Position numbers and translations under genes: made by a program. Below the pieces are notes generated by a model that was not told the DNA's origin, did no database searches, and worked only from the letters and a program-made list of their open reading frames with translations. Shown here one piece after another: positions 1 to 8,809 of a stretch of 64,000 nt of DNA. The DNA comes from Erythrobacter sp. (lineage in GTDB: Bacteria; Pseudomonadota; Alphaproteobacteria; Sphingomonadales; Sphingomonadaceae). The stretch is from NCBI RefSeq assembly GCF_030066995.1, contig NZ_JASJAP010000003.1, forward strand, positions 124,001 to 188,000, in the 5' to 3' direction. Numbering within the stretch: position 1 is the first letter of the stretch; every line of letters starts with the position of its first letter.

Positions 1-2
1 GC

Positions 3-1022
3 AAGATCGCCGACCTATTCTCCGCGTTCGAGCAGTGCGAGGACCCTGGCAAGCCGCGCGTCGCCTTCACGCCCGGGGAGAAATTTAGCGTAGCGAATTT
101 CATGCGAACCTTTGCTGGATTGCCTGCAAGAATTCGCTTCCTTCGTGAGAATGACGTTCGCTTGGTTCATACAAACGATGGGCGGACCCACGCGTCCTGG
201 GCGCTTGCGGCTCGTCTCGCGGGCATCCCTTTAATCTGGCACCACAGAGCCGATCCCAAGGCGCTGGGTCTTCGTCTCTTAGCGCCCTTACTGGCCAGCA
301 AAGTTCTTACCGTATCGAGTTTTTCTCTCCCAAAGGGTCGATTTTGGAGCGCCGCGCATAAAGCGCAGGTTGTCTTCAGCCCTTTTGATACCTCAAGCAC
401 TGCAAACCGGGCCGAGGCACGTGAGAGGGTGCTAAAGCTTGCCGGGCTTCCAAGCGATTCCCTTCTCCTCGGTTACTTCGGCAGCTTCATCCCTCGAAAG
501 AGACCGTTTCTCTTCGTTGATGTGATCGCAGAGCTTCGCGCACGGCTTGACCGACCGGTCTATGGCCTGATGTTTGGCGAGGCGGTTGTGCCCGAAATGG
601 ACGCCGCATTACGGGAGCATATAAGGACAACGGGCATGGAAGACGCGGTTCGGCTCATGGGATTTTGCTCACCTGGCCACGAATGGATCGCAAGTTGCGA
701 CCAGCTTATCGTGCCGGCGTTCGGCGAACCTCTCGGCCGGACACTCGTGGAAGCGATGCTGGTGAAAACGCCCGTGGTGGCGACGCGCTCCGGTGGTAAC
801 GAAGAGGCGCTTGCCGATGACTGCGGAGTGCTTGTCGAACCGGAAAGCGCGAGGGCATTGGCCAATGGGGTAGAGGCTGTTTTGTCCGAGCCGCAAAAGA
901 CTCAGTCGATGCTAGACCACGCTGCTCGCTCCGCAAGAGAGCGGTTTAGCGAGGCACGCCATGTGTCGACAGTAGTCGAGGTCTACGAAGACCTCCTCAA
1001 TGGGGGTTCGACAGACCGCTAG
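3..1022 (+). CDS. GT4-family glycosyltransferase, 5' end outside window
   Basis: The frame is open from base 3, so the ATG at 102 is probably internal and the N-terminal part lies outside the window. The visible protein has a GT-B layout. The C-terminal nucleotide-sugar domain carries the GT4 EX7E motif (E209 and E217 counted from the ATG at 102, in GEPLGRTLVEAM), followed by a glycine-rich SGGNEE loop. The likely role is addition of a sugar to a lipid-linked exopolysaccharide repeat unit at the cytoplasmic face. It converges on the beta-barrel gene, and the two stop codons share the tetramer CTAG. Base composition is lower in GC than the central window, which is common for polysaccharide loci. 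Donor and acceptor cannot be read from sequence. Confidence 0.85.
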   Translation, partial: KIADLFSAFEQCEDPGKPRVAFTPGEKFSVANFMRTFAGLPARIRFLRENDVRLVHTNDGRTHASWALAARLAGIPLIWHHRADPKALGLRLLAPLLASKVLTVSSFSLPKGRFWSAAHKAQVVFSPFDTSSTANRAEARERVLKLAGLPSDSLLLGYFGSFIPRKRPFLFVDVIAELRARLDRPVYGLMFGEAVVPEMDAALREHIRTTGMEDAVRLMGFCSPGHEWIASCDQLIVPAFGEPLGRTLVEAMLVKTPVVATRSGGNEEALADDCGVLVEPESARALANGVEAVLSEPQKTQSMLDHAARSARERFSEARHVSTVVEVYEDLLNGGSTDR

Positions 1023-2257
1023 AAGCGGAAACGCGCTCCCAGGCTTGCTTGAAACCTGTCGAACACTTGCGTGGGGTCGTCACTCGTTCGGTCAGAGACC
1101 TGGACCTCGGCGACGAACGATAGCCCTCTGCCGGCAAGAAACTCCAGCGCCGCGTTTGAGCGCAGAATTCTCTCATCGATGCCACTCCCGACAAAGCGGT
1201 TCCGGATCCATCGACCGCCAGCGCGGGCGTAAAGGTTATGCCGAACTTCGAATTGTCCCGTCAACGAAACCCGAGTGTCCGTGCGGGCGATCGCACCTTG
1301 GCGAAAGGTCGCCACGTCACCATTGAACGCTTCAAAGATCAAAGCTGTTCGGCGCGTTGGAAGGTAGGTGAGCGAGACGTCGGCGGAGAACCCTGTCCGT
1401 GCATCCAGCGTCGGATCATTTGGTTCAAAGCGGAATAGACCAAGCCGGGCTCGGCCCGTCAGGCGTTCACTTTCAACGAAACTCAGCCCCACTTGGCCAC
1501 CATAGGTTGTTGCATCCCTATCCGGATTGACCAGGGTGCCTTCAAGTCTGAAGTCTCTATAGTTAACGAACCCGGTTACAGTGGCGTAGACTGGACCGCT
1601 GACCCTGTACCCTGCGGTCGCGCGGCCTGCGAAGGTTTCGAAGTCTCGATCATCGTCGATCGGCGATATGGCATCCAAGTTATCGTAGCCCGCTTCAAGA
1701 GCGACGAGAAGGCGGCCACCTGCGCGCCGATAGCTCACGTTCGCGAAAGTGCTATCAACGAGCCGAGGCCCTGGCCCCGCAATGTCGCGCGCTTCGGGAT
1801 CACCACGGTCCTCTTTTATTCGAGCGTAGCCGGCGCCGACGTTCAGACGGCTGCTTACACTCGGACTGTAAGAGAAATCTCCGCTGACACCGTATGTGTC
1901 CGAATCTTCACTCGTGAAGTCGGCAAATCGTGAGAATTCGCCGTAACCCTCAAGAGTGAAGCCGATATTCCTGTCGCCGAGGCGTGCGACCATCTCCGGG
2001 CGCACGATGAATTCGACATCCTCGATTTCAGCGCCGTCCGGATTGGCGATAACGTTGTCGTCATAAACGGTGGTGGCGACGATTTGCGGTGAGAGTCGAA
2101 ACGGGCCCACCGTCAGCGGATCGGGCTCATACTCCGGGTCTTCTCCCGCGACGAGAGGCGCGATGCTCGTCTGCGCAAGAGCACCTGTCGGGGAGCACGC
2201 GAGCGCCCCAAACGCGAGGGCCGCGCCGATGTGGGGGCGAACTTTTATTATGCGCAT
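1019..2257 (-). CDS. Outer-membrane beta-barrel protein (BBP2-like), polysaccharide locus
   Basis: This 412-residue protein starts with a Sec signal peptide ending near residue 28 (ALA-Q). The rest alternates short polar and aromatic strands typical of an outer-membrane barrel, and it ends in a terminal Phe (GARFRF), the usual barrel-assembly signature. Proteins of this type (putative beta-barrel porin 2) are frequent beside Wza-like exporters in alphaproteobacterial exopolysaccharide loci. Its ATG overlaps the stop of the upstream export lipoprotein by one base (TGATG), so the two are co-transcribed. The inferred role is secretion or surface anchoring of the polymer; a direct channel role is not proven. 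Confidence 0.75.
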   Translation of the reverse strand: MRIIKVRPHIGAALAFGALACSPTGALAQTSIAPLVAGEDPEYEPDPLTVGPFRLSPQIVATTVYDDNVIANPDGAEIEDVEFIVRPEMVARLGDRNIGFTLEGYGEFSRFADFTSEDSDTYGVSGDFSYSPSVSSRLNVGAGYARIKEDRGDPEARDIAGPGPRLVDSTFANVSYRRAGGRLLVALEAGYDNLDAISPIDDDRDFETFAGRATAGYRVSGPVYATVTGFVNYRDFRLEGTLVNPDRDATTYGGQVGLSFVESERLTGRARLGLFRFEPNDPTLDARTGFSADVSLTYLPTRRTALIFEAFNGDVATFRQGAIARTDTRVSLTGQFEVRHNLYARAGGRWIRNRFVGSGIDERILRSNAALEFLAGRGLSFVAEVQVSDRTSDDPTQVFDRFQASLGARFRF

Positions 2258-2832
2258 CAGAACCAGCGCTCATAGACGCGGATACGATCACCTGGAAGGA
2301 TGACGCTGTCCTCTGTGGCGACCGCCGTGGTTGGCTGATCATTAACGATCCGGGTGACGGCGACCTCATCGGTTCGCGCACGGTAAGTGTAGCCACCAGC
2401 CATCGAAACCGCCGCGAAAACGGTCAAGCCCTGGCGAAACGCATACTCGCCTGGTCGTCGAACCTCACCCATGATGTAGATCGGTCGCAGCTCGAGAGGC
2501 TGAACCGTTACATTCGGGTTTTTCAAAACATCGGCCGCAACCAATTGCGCGGCTATCGCTCTTTGCATCTCGACATAAGACAGCCCGGCGGCATCGACCC
2601 GGTCTACAAGGGGAAGCGAGACAGAGCCCGTTTCATCAATGATGTATTCGCCCGACATCGTATCGAGATCCTGAACCACGATGCTGACCTTATCGCCCGG
2701 CGCAAGCTTCACCTCTACGGCCCCCGTGCTTTCGAGCGGGGGAAGGTCGCCCATCCCGGTCGAGCATCCTCCCGTGACAGCAAGGCAAGTCGCAGCCGCA
2801 AGAACTGCAAAACGTCTATGGAACGTGATCAT
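2257..2832 (-). CDS. Wza/GumB-type polysaccharide export lipoprotein
   Basis: A lipoprotein signal peptide ends in the lipobox VTGGC, with the modified Cys at residue 23. A polysaccharide export domain follows (about residues 38-120, with the DxVxIxV-like start of the fold) and then one SLBB-like segment (about 125-185, containing YIMGEVRRPGEY). At 191 residues it is much shorter than E. coli Wza (about 380) and resembles the short GumB-like class. It should form the periplasmic and outer-membrane part of the export channel together with the adjacent barrel. No Wzc/tyrosine kinase partner lies in the window. Confidence 0.88.
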   Translation of the reverse strand: MITFHRRFAVLAAATCLAVTGGCSTGMGDLPPLESTGAVEVKLAPGDKVSIVVQDLDTMSGEYIIDETGSVSLPLVDRVDAAGLSYVEMQRAIAAQLVAADVLKNPNVTVQPLELRPIYIMGEVRRPGEYAFRQGLTVFAAVSMAGGYTYRARTDEVAVTRIVNDQPTTAVATEDSVILPGDRIRVYERWF

Positions 2833-2987
2833 GGGTGTCCCCCCTTCGTCATGTCTACTCTAATGAGCCGAGGTCGCTCGGCAAGATACACAAGCTCTAT
2901 TTGGTCAGATCGTCCGCCGACTCCCTGTCCTGTGTTGCACCATGGGGCTATGGCCGGACAAGAATCGGAGACCACTTCGCATCACTT

Positions 2988-4226
2988 TCATGAGCCGCTC
3001 GAATACCGGTTCACGATGTCGGCTAGACGGCGCCCGACATAGGCGGTCTGTTCGGCAGAAAGGGTGTGATCGACCTGAAACATGATTGTTTCCCTTGCGA
3101 GACGGCGGGCGTTCGGCAGATCGCCATCGCGCCTGACATCCATCGCATCAAAGGCCGCCTCTCGGCTCATGTCAGGGCATGCGCCGCTACCGCAGGTAAT
3201 GCCTTCAGCCATCAGGGCCGCGATTATGTCTGGGCGAGAAACGCTTGTGGGGAGGCGCTCGAGATCAAGGCGCGCGTAGGCCTTGTAATAGGCATGACGA
3301 GCGGGATCGGGAAGGCGCATCGGCCTTACGGCTTGTGCTTTGCACGCTTCAGTAAGGAGAGCCTCTGCGTTTTTTTGACGGCGAGCGACCCAGCGATCCA
3401 GTTTTGCCAGCTGCTTTCGTCCGATCGCAGCCTGCATTTCGGTCATTCGGAAGTTGCTGCCGAACTCGTCATGCAGGTAGCGGAACTCACCGGGTGCCGA
3501 GAGCGAAGGTTCGCGCAGGCGGACCGGATCCTTGCCATGATCCTTGTAGGCCCAGGCCGCGCGCCATACCTTTTCGTCTCGCACAGTCAGCATTCCGCCT
3601 TCGCCACCGGTCGACATGATCTTGTCCGTGCAGAAGGAAAAGGAGCCAGCATCACCGAAAGAACCGACCCGCTGGCCATCAAAGCTTGCGCCATGGGCTT
3701 GAGCGCAATCTTCGATCAGGCGAAGATCGTTCTTTGCTGCAATCTCGCACAGTCGTTTCATGTCGCAAGGTTGGCCCGCGAGATGGACGCAGACAATTGC
3801 CCGTGTTTCTTTTCCAATCAGGCGCTCGACCGAGGCAGGGTCGATATTCTGAGTGTCGACTTCAACATCAGCAAAAACTGGCAACGCGCCGACAGCGACC
3901 ACCGCGCTGGTCGTGGCAAAGAAGCTGCGCGCCGGGACGATCACTTCGTCGCCCGGGCCGATCCCAAGGGCTCGAAGGGCTAATTCGATCGATACGGTCC
4001 CGTTGCTGACCGCAATTGCGAAGGGGGTACCGATATAGCTGGCGAATTCGGCCTCAAACGCACGGTTCTGGGTGCCGTGAACCAACGCGTTTACCTTGCC
4101 AGACTCAAGCACCTTGGTTACGGCCTCTATCTCGTCGCTCTCGTGTCTTGGCCAGAGCGAGGCCGTCGAAAGAGCAGGGTTGGGTTCGATGGTCCGCCCG
4201 GGCTCGGCTGTGTCCGTGATCTGCAT
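2988..4226 (-). CDS. DegT/DnrJ/EryC1-family sugar aminotransferase
   Basis: PLP-dependent aminotransferase of the family that converts a 4-keto (or 3-keto) nucleotide sugar to the amino sugar. Visible features are the PLP contacts D173 and Q176 (IEDCAQAHG) and the Schiff-base lysine K202 (CTDKIMSTGGEGG). I take the ATG at 4226, which follows the dehydratase stop by 7 nt and has GAGGAA upstream. A longer in-frame start at 4301 would overlap the dehydratase gene and adds residues with no family counterpart. Directly downstream of a 4,6-dehydratase, it most likely aminates that enzyme's 4-keto product, as in Pgl/Wbp-type pathways. The exact sugar is unknown. Confidence 0.88.
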   Translation of the reverse strand: MQITDTAEPGRTIEPNPALSTASLWPRHESDEIEAVTKVLESGKVNALVHGTQNRAFEAEFASYIGTPFAIAVSNGTVSIELALRALGIGPGDEVIVPARSFFATTSAVVAVGALPVFADVEVDTQNIDPASVERLIGKETRAIVCVHLAGQPCDMKRLCEIAAKNDLRLIEDCAQAHGASFDGQRVGSFGDAGSFSFCTDKIMSTGGEGGMLTVRDEKVWRAAWAYKDHGKDPVRLREPSLSAPGEFRYLHDEFGSNFRMTEMQAAIGRKQLAKLDRWVARRQKNAEALLTEACKAQAVRPMRLPDPARHAYYKAYARLDLERLPTSVSRPDIIAALMAEGITCGSGACPDMSREAAFDAMDVRRDGDLPNARRLARETIMFQVDHTLSAEQTAYVGRRLADIVNRYSSGS

Positions 4227-4233
4227 AATGAAA

Positions 4234-6360
4234 TCAGACTTCCTCAACTGTGCGAAACTTGCGGCCCCAGATATTCTTCGAGTTCGCCACGAAACCGGCA
4301 AGCGTAGGGGAAGTGCTCGGTAGGCTCGTCAGGTGATGCGTAATGCGCCGGACATCACCGTCGTTTCCTTTCTCGATCTCAATTCCGATTTCTTCGATTG
4401 CACGTGTGATGAGCGGCAGTGGAATGGGGTGCGACTGGGCCTCAAAAATGCCAGGAATCGACGACGGCTCTTGCACTTCGCAACTGTCGAACAACTCCTC
4501 ATAGAGTTTCTCACCCGGTCGCAGACCTGTGAATTTGATCTCCATATCCACGTCCGGCTCAAAGCCGTGGAGACGGATCATGCGCTTGGCGAGATCAACG
4601 ATTTTGACCGGTTCCCCCATGTCGAGCACCATAATGCGACCGCGGGGTGTGCCGTCCTGGAGCGCGCGCGAGCTGCTTTCGAGGATAAGCTGAACCGACT
4701 CGCGCACCGTCATGAAGAACCGCTTTATCTCGGGGTGAGTGACGGTCAGCGGACCACCGGCCAGCAACTGACTCTTGAACAGAGGCACTACCGAGCCCGA
4801 CGAGCCTAGAACGTTGCCAAAACGCGTGGTCATAAAGCGCGGAGCGTCCGGATCATCGACCCCGCAAAGATCGAGCGACTGGGCGTATAATTCGCCTACG
4901 CGTTTGCTCGCCCCCATGATGCCGACGGGGTTAACAGCTTTGTCTGTGCTGACTTGGACCATCGCTCGAGCGCCGAACTCGCATACGGCGTCCGCTACGT
5001 TCTTCGTTCCGATCACATTGGTGAAAGCCGCAGCGCAAGGGTTTGCCTCGGCGATAGGAACATGCTTGATCGCTGCGGCGTGATACACGATCGCGGGTTG
5101 TTGGCGTTCGAACACGCGTCTGATTTCATCGAAATTGCGCACGTCGCAAAGCGCGATGCCGAGCGGCAATTCGGGATGGGCCTCTCTGATCTGGCGTTCA
5201 ATCGTGTAGAGGTTGAACTCACTATGGTCCAACAAGACGAGCTTGCCCGGCTTGAAGTTTGCGAGCTGTCTGGCCAGTTCGCCCCCAATGGTCCCGCCGG
5301 CGCCGGTCACGAGGATCGTCTCCCCGGCGACCTGCTGCGAGATAGCAGCTTCGCGCAATTCGAACTCTCGCCTTCCAAGCAGTTCAGTCGTCGAGAGCTT
5401 ATCCAATCCGGACCGGGCAGGGCGTCCGAGCAGATGGCCCCAGTCATCCCCGACGCGGACAATCTTGATTCCCAGATCGCGCGTTCGGCGAGTGATCGAG
5501 GCGATGTCGCGGGGGCTTAAGTTGACAGCGTCGTCGCACAGAATGATCGTGTCGGGGCGACGGTCGCGCTCCTCAAGAGCAAGAACTGCGGACAGAAGAT
5601 TTTCGGGAAATCCAAGAACCGGAACGCCCCGAACTTGCGAAATCGGACCATCCGCCTCGGGAAGAAGAACTCCCACCACACCGATCGATGTGTTTCTATC
5701 GGAGCGGGTTATCCGGATCACCGATTCGACCCAGTCCGCCCGACCGACCAGTACCACCTTTTCCCTGTTGGCGAGGTCGACGGGGGTAGTGTCGCGGCTC
5801 AGCGAAAAGAAAGGAAGCCGAACCGCTGCGCGACGAGACAGCCGCATCACCTGCATGATCAGGAAGGAGAGACAGAAGTGCAGAATTGCGAGAAGGGTGA
5901 ATTGGGACTGATCGAACGTCTCCGTCATAAACCAGATCGCACCCCATAGTGCGCCGAGCACTATCGCGATATTCAGTCCCAACACGAAGCAATCCGACAG
6001 CGACGTAAAGCGCCAGTTGCGTCGATAGAGCCCGCTCAGGAACAGGAGCGCAACGGCGACGCCGCACGCTCCGATGACGAACAAGGGGAGGCTGATCAGC
6101 TCAGAGCGGGTCTCGACTCTCTCCTGGAGCAAGGGGAGCAGCAGGAACAACGCACCGGCAATAGCCGCGAAGTCGAGCGTCATCACACCGGCAAGACGGA
6201 TGAACTTCTTCCATTGGAACGCAGGTACAATCCCAAGGCGCGCGGCGAGGAAGCGCGACAGCCGAGTGAGGCGACCCGAACGATCGACTACATAGTCTTC
6301 GGTCTCCTCAGTGGCGGCTGTTGCGCCGTTGTCTGCGGTGTCCGTGATAGCCTGCACCAT
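4234..6360 (-). CDS. Membrane-bound nucleotide-sugar 4,6-dehydratase (WbpM/CapD/PglF family)
   Basis: This 708-residue protein has four predicted transmembrane helices (about 60-79, 92-112, 124-145, 154-174), a CoA-binding-like Rossmann segment (about 200-300), and a C-terminal SDR-type dehydratase. The NAD motif TGAGGTIG is at 352-359. The catalytic region has S471-T-D-K, then M482 and K486, so the usual Tyr is replaced by Met as in WbpM/PglF. The family converts UDP-GlcNAc or related sugars to the 4-keto-6-deoxy form at the inner membrane. It is the first gene of the leftward amino-sugar operon, and the following aminotransferase should use its product. Confidence 0.9.
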   Translation of the reverse strand: MVQAITDTADNGATAATEETEDYVVDRSGRLTRLSRFLAARLGIVPAFQWKKFIRLAGVMTLDFAAIAGALFLLLPLLQERVETRSELISLPLFVIGACGVAVALLFLSGLYRRNWRFTSLSDCFVLGLNIAIVLGALWGAIWFMTETFDQSQFTLLAILHFCLSFLIMQVMRLSRRAAVRLPFFSLSRDTTPVDLANREKVVLVGRADWVESVIRITRSDRNTSIGVVGVLLPEADGPISQVRGVPVLGFPENLLSAVLALEERDRRPDTIILCDDAVNLSPRDIASITRRTRDLGIKIVRVGDDWGHLLGRPARSGLDKLSTTELLGRREFELREAAISQQVAGETILVTGAGGTIGGELARQLANFKPGKLVLLDHSEFNLYTIERQIREAHPELPLGIALCDVRNFDEIRRVFERQQPAIVYHAAAIKHVPIAEANPCAAAFTNVIGTKNVADAVCEFGARAMVQVSTDKAVNPVGIMGASKRVGELYAQSLDLCGVDDPDAPRFMTTRFGNVLGSSGSVVPLFKSQLLAGGPLTVTHPEIKRFFMTVRESVQLILESSSRALQDGTPRGRIMVLDMGEPVKIVDLAKRMIRLHGFEPDVDMEIKFTGLRPGEKLYEELFDSCEVQEPSSIPGIFEAQSHPIPLPLITRAIEEIGIEIEKGNDGDVRRITHHLTSLPSTSPTLAGFVANSKNIWGRKFRTVEEV

Positions 6361-6697
6361 CGCTTAGTCTTTTCCCCCTGGATTGAGCGGAACTCTGCGA
6401 ACTTCGAGGGGGGATACCTTGCGCCAGCACTAAGTGCACTTGCGCATCAAGGCATTAGCCTAAAGGGCTTACTTCTGGGTAACGCTCTCCAAGTGGGGAG
6501 GCGATGGCTCAAAAGGATATCACCGCCGGTCTCCTAAAGGGGGGGCGTTTTCCAACCTCTCAACTGCGGCATTATCCATGTTTGCTGATGTGCATCTTTT
6601 GCCTATTCGACCGAATACAATTTTCATTTTGACGCCAGACAGGGCACTGCTGCAACGTGATGTATCGAACAAGCACGCGATGGGGTGGAGACCGACC
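6361..6697. other. Divergent promoter region of the polysaccharide locus
   Basis: This 337-nt gap separates the leftward dehydratase operon from the rightward glycosyltransferase operon and should hold both promoters. I see no plausible small gene. The frame upstream of the glycosyltransferase is open back to an ATG at 6578, but that extension has no counterpart in family members. The clearest structure is a nested dyad at 6420-6446, listed separately. Confidence 0.5.
6420..6446. promoter_or_regulatory. Nested palindrome, possible operator
   Basis: The sequence holds TGCGC at 6420-6424, GCACT at 6427-6431, AGTGC at 6433-6437 and GCGCA at 6442-6446. The inner arms are perfect inverted repeats around one base and the outer arms pair as well. 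It lies about 60 nt upstream of the dehydratase start, within a divergent regulatory region. A LuxR-type regulator encoded at 9703 is a possible ligand, but that is inference only. Confidence 0.4.
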
Positions 6698-7903
6698 TTG
6701 AAAGTAATGGTGCTCTCAAGTCTGGCGTTTTCCTTGATCAATTTTCGAGGCAGACTGCTGGAGGAAATGCGCAAGGCCGGGCACGATGTTGTCGCCGTCG
6801 CGCCCGACGATGATCCAAAGGTTCGCGCTAAACTCGATTCGATCGGCGTCGGCTTCCGAACAGTGCCGATGGCTCGAACTGGTACAAACGCGTTCGCCGA
6901 CCTCAGGACCATTTGGGCTTACGTCAGACTGTTTCGTGAAGAGAAGCCTGACGCCGTTGTCGCCTACACGCAGAAACCGATCATCTATGGTGGCCTTGCG
7001 AGCCGCATTTGTGGTGTGAAGCGATATTATGCTCTTATGTCGGGCCTCGGCTATTTGTTCAGCGAAGCCGCGTCAGGGCGGCGGCTGCTGAAGTCTGTGT
7101 TTTGCCGTTTGTATCGTTCGGGGTTGCGGCGCGCGGACAAGATATTCGTCTTCAACTCGGACGACCGTGCGGACATGATCGAAGCCGCAATAGTGGATCA
7201 ATCCTCCCCGGTGGTCGAAGTCCCCGGCTCCGGCGTCGATCTTGAGAGGTTTGTATTCGCCGACCTTCCCCAAGGCCCAATGCACTTTTTGATGATTGGC
7301 CGACTTATGCGTGACAAGGGGGTGTGGGAATACGCCGAGGCGGCGGCCATGATTGCCTCCGAGAATCCGGGGGTCCGCTTTAGCCTGATTGGCCGTCCAG
7401 AGCCCAGCAATCCCACGGGCTTGGGCGAATCCGACCTGAAGAGGCTCCAGAGAGAATTTCCGGTCGAACTGATTCCCGAAACCGATGATGTGCCTGGCTT
7501 TCTTGCAACAGGCCACGCGTTCGTGCTTCCGACCTATTATCGCGAGGGGCTCCCTCGGACCATACTTGAAGCTCTTGCTGTCGGGCGCGCGATCATCACC
7601 ACCGATACTCCGGGTTGCCGCGACGCGGTTACGGATGGTCATAACGGGTTTCTGGTGCCGCCTCGAGACGCAAAGAGTCTGGCCAATGCGATGGGTAAAC
7701 TGGTTGCAGATGCGGAGCTGACCAAACAGATGAGTCTGCGTTCTCGTCACCTCGCCGAGACGGTCTACGATGTGCGAAAGGTCAACGCCTTCCTGTTGAA
7801 GGAGATGGGGCTGGATCGCGACAATTCAGCTCGCAACCAGGCAGTCGCAAATGAAAGCGCGGTGGCAAAGTCCCGGCCCAGCCGCGCCCAAGGGGCCGTG
7901 TGA
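6698..7903 (+). CDS. GT4-family glycosyltransferase (PglA/WbpX-like)
   Basis: The likely start is TTG at 6698: it has GGAG at 6687-6690, 7 nt upstream, and places the first beta strand (KVMVLSSLAFSLINF) at the N-terminus as is normal for the family. The ATG at 6680 or 6578 would add unusual leader sequence. The 401-residue protein is GT-B, with the retaining GT4 EX7E pair E283 and E291 (YREGLPRTILEA) and a GFLVPP turn afterwards. It should act on the cytoplasmic face in repeat-unit assembly. It leads a tight three-gene operon with the formyltransferase (4 nt) and the deacetylase (2 nt). Confidence 0.88.
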   Translation: MKVMVLSSLAFSLINFRGRLLEEMRKAGHDVVAVAPDDDPKVRAKLDSIGVGFRTVPMARTGTNAFADLRTIWAYVRLFREEKPDAVVAYTQKPIIYGGLASRICGVKRYYALMSGLGYLFSEAASGRRLLKSVFCRLYRSGLRRADKIFVFNSDDRADMIEAAIVDQSSPVVEVPGSGVDLERFVFADLPQGPMHFLMIGRLMRDKGVWEYAEAAAMIASENPGVRFSLIGRPEPSNPTGLGESDLKRLQREFPVELIPETDDVPGFLATGHAFVLPTYYREGLPRTILEALAVGRAIITTDTPGCRDAVTDGHNGFLVPPRDAKSLANAMGKLVADAELTKQMSLRSRHLAETVYDVRKVNAFLLKEMGLDRDNSARNQAVANESAVAKSRPSRAQGAV

Positions 7904-7907
7904 AGCC

Positions 7908-8807
7908 ATGAGGGTTGCACTCGTCGGAGCGGTCGAGAGCTCATTGTGCGCCTTGCGCGCGATGATCGAAGCCGGGTGCCCCCCGTGCCTGGTGGCAACC
8001 CTGAACGAAGAGTTGTCTCGGCGGCATTCCGACTTCGTGGCGCTTGCGCCCATTGCAGAGCAACATGGTGTCCCGGTGGTCCATGTCAGGAACATCAACG
8101 AGCCCGATGCGATTGAGGCCGTCAGGCAAGCGGCGCCCGACTACATTTTCGTGGTTGGCTGGTCGCAGATATGCGGCGATGAATTCATGCAACTCACCCC
8201 CGGACGGGTGATTGGTTACCACCCAGCGCCTCTGCCTCGGATGCGGGGGAGGGCGGTCTTGCCATGGACCATCCTGAATGATGAGAAGATTACAGGGGCG
8301 ACCTTGTTCTGGATGGACGGCGGGGTCGACACCGGCGATATCCTGGAACAGCGCTTTTTCCATGTCGCGCCGCGAGAGACGGCGCGCACGCTTTATGACA
8401 AGCACATGGAGGCGCTCAGTTCGATGGTTCGCGCCTCGCTTGTCTCGCTTGCATCCAGCGCTCCGCCGAGGGAAATCCAGGACGAGGCCTGCGCGACTTT
8501 TGCAGCGCGGAGACGGCCCGAGGATGGGCAAATCAACTGGAATTCCTCTGCCAGGGACATTGATCGACTCATCAGAGCGGTATCAAAGCCGTATCCGGGC
8601 GCCTACACAGTGCTGAATGGCAAACGACTAACCATCTGGTCCGCGCACTACGTCAACGAGCATGACCATCACGGTGTCGCTGGACAGGTGGTCGAAGTGT
8701 CGGAGAAAGGGTTTAATGTGATCACTGGCGAGGGGCTGCTGATTGTCGAGGAGTGGGAGAGCGACGAGATCGCGTCAGTTCGCAATCACCCGGTCCTTGG
8801 ACGCTAG
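7908..8807 (+). CDS. Formyltransferase-fold protein, probable amino-sugar N-formyltransferase
   Basis: This 299-residue protein matches the methionyl-tRNA/sugar formyltransferase fold. The catalytic strand reads GYHPAPLPRMRGRAVLPW with His at residue 105, and the catalytic Asp is D141 (GGVDTGDIL). The position two residues before the His, Asn in Fmt and ArnA, is Gly103 here. A C-terminal Fmt_C-like region follows (about 205-299). The ATG at 7908 follows the previous stop by 4 nt; an in-frame upstream ATG at 7851 lies inside the glycosyltransferase gene. Its position between a glycosyltransferase and a deacetylase, with a 4-amino-sugar aminotransferase nearby, points to N-formylation of a sugar amine using N10-formyltetrahydrofolate. 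It is not a true Fmt. Confidence 0.8.
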   Translation: MRVALVGAVESSLCALRAMIEAGCPPCLVATLNEELSRRHSDFVALAPIAEQHGVPVVHVRNINEPDAIEAVRQAAPDYIFVVGWSQICGDEFMQLTPGRVIGYHPAPLPRMRGRAVLPWTILNDEKITGATLFWMDGGVDTGDILEQRFFHVAPRETARTLYDKHMEALSSMVRASLVSLASSAPPREIQDEACATFAARRRPEDGQINWNSSARDIDRLIRAVSKPYPGAYTVLNGKRLTIWSAHYVNEHDHHGVAGQVVEVSEKGFNVITGEGLLIVEEWESDEIASVRNHPVLGR

Positions 8808-8809
8808 AT

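Noticed and set aside
2089..3042. A plus-strand open frame opposite the Wza-type and barrel genes
   Set aside because: It has a shuffled Arg-rich translation opposite two convincing genes.
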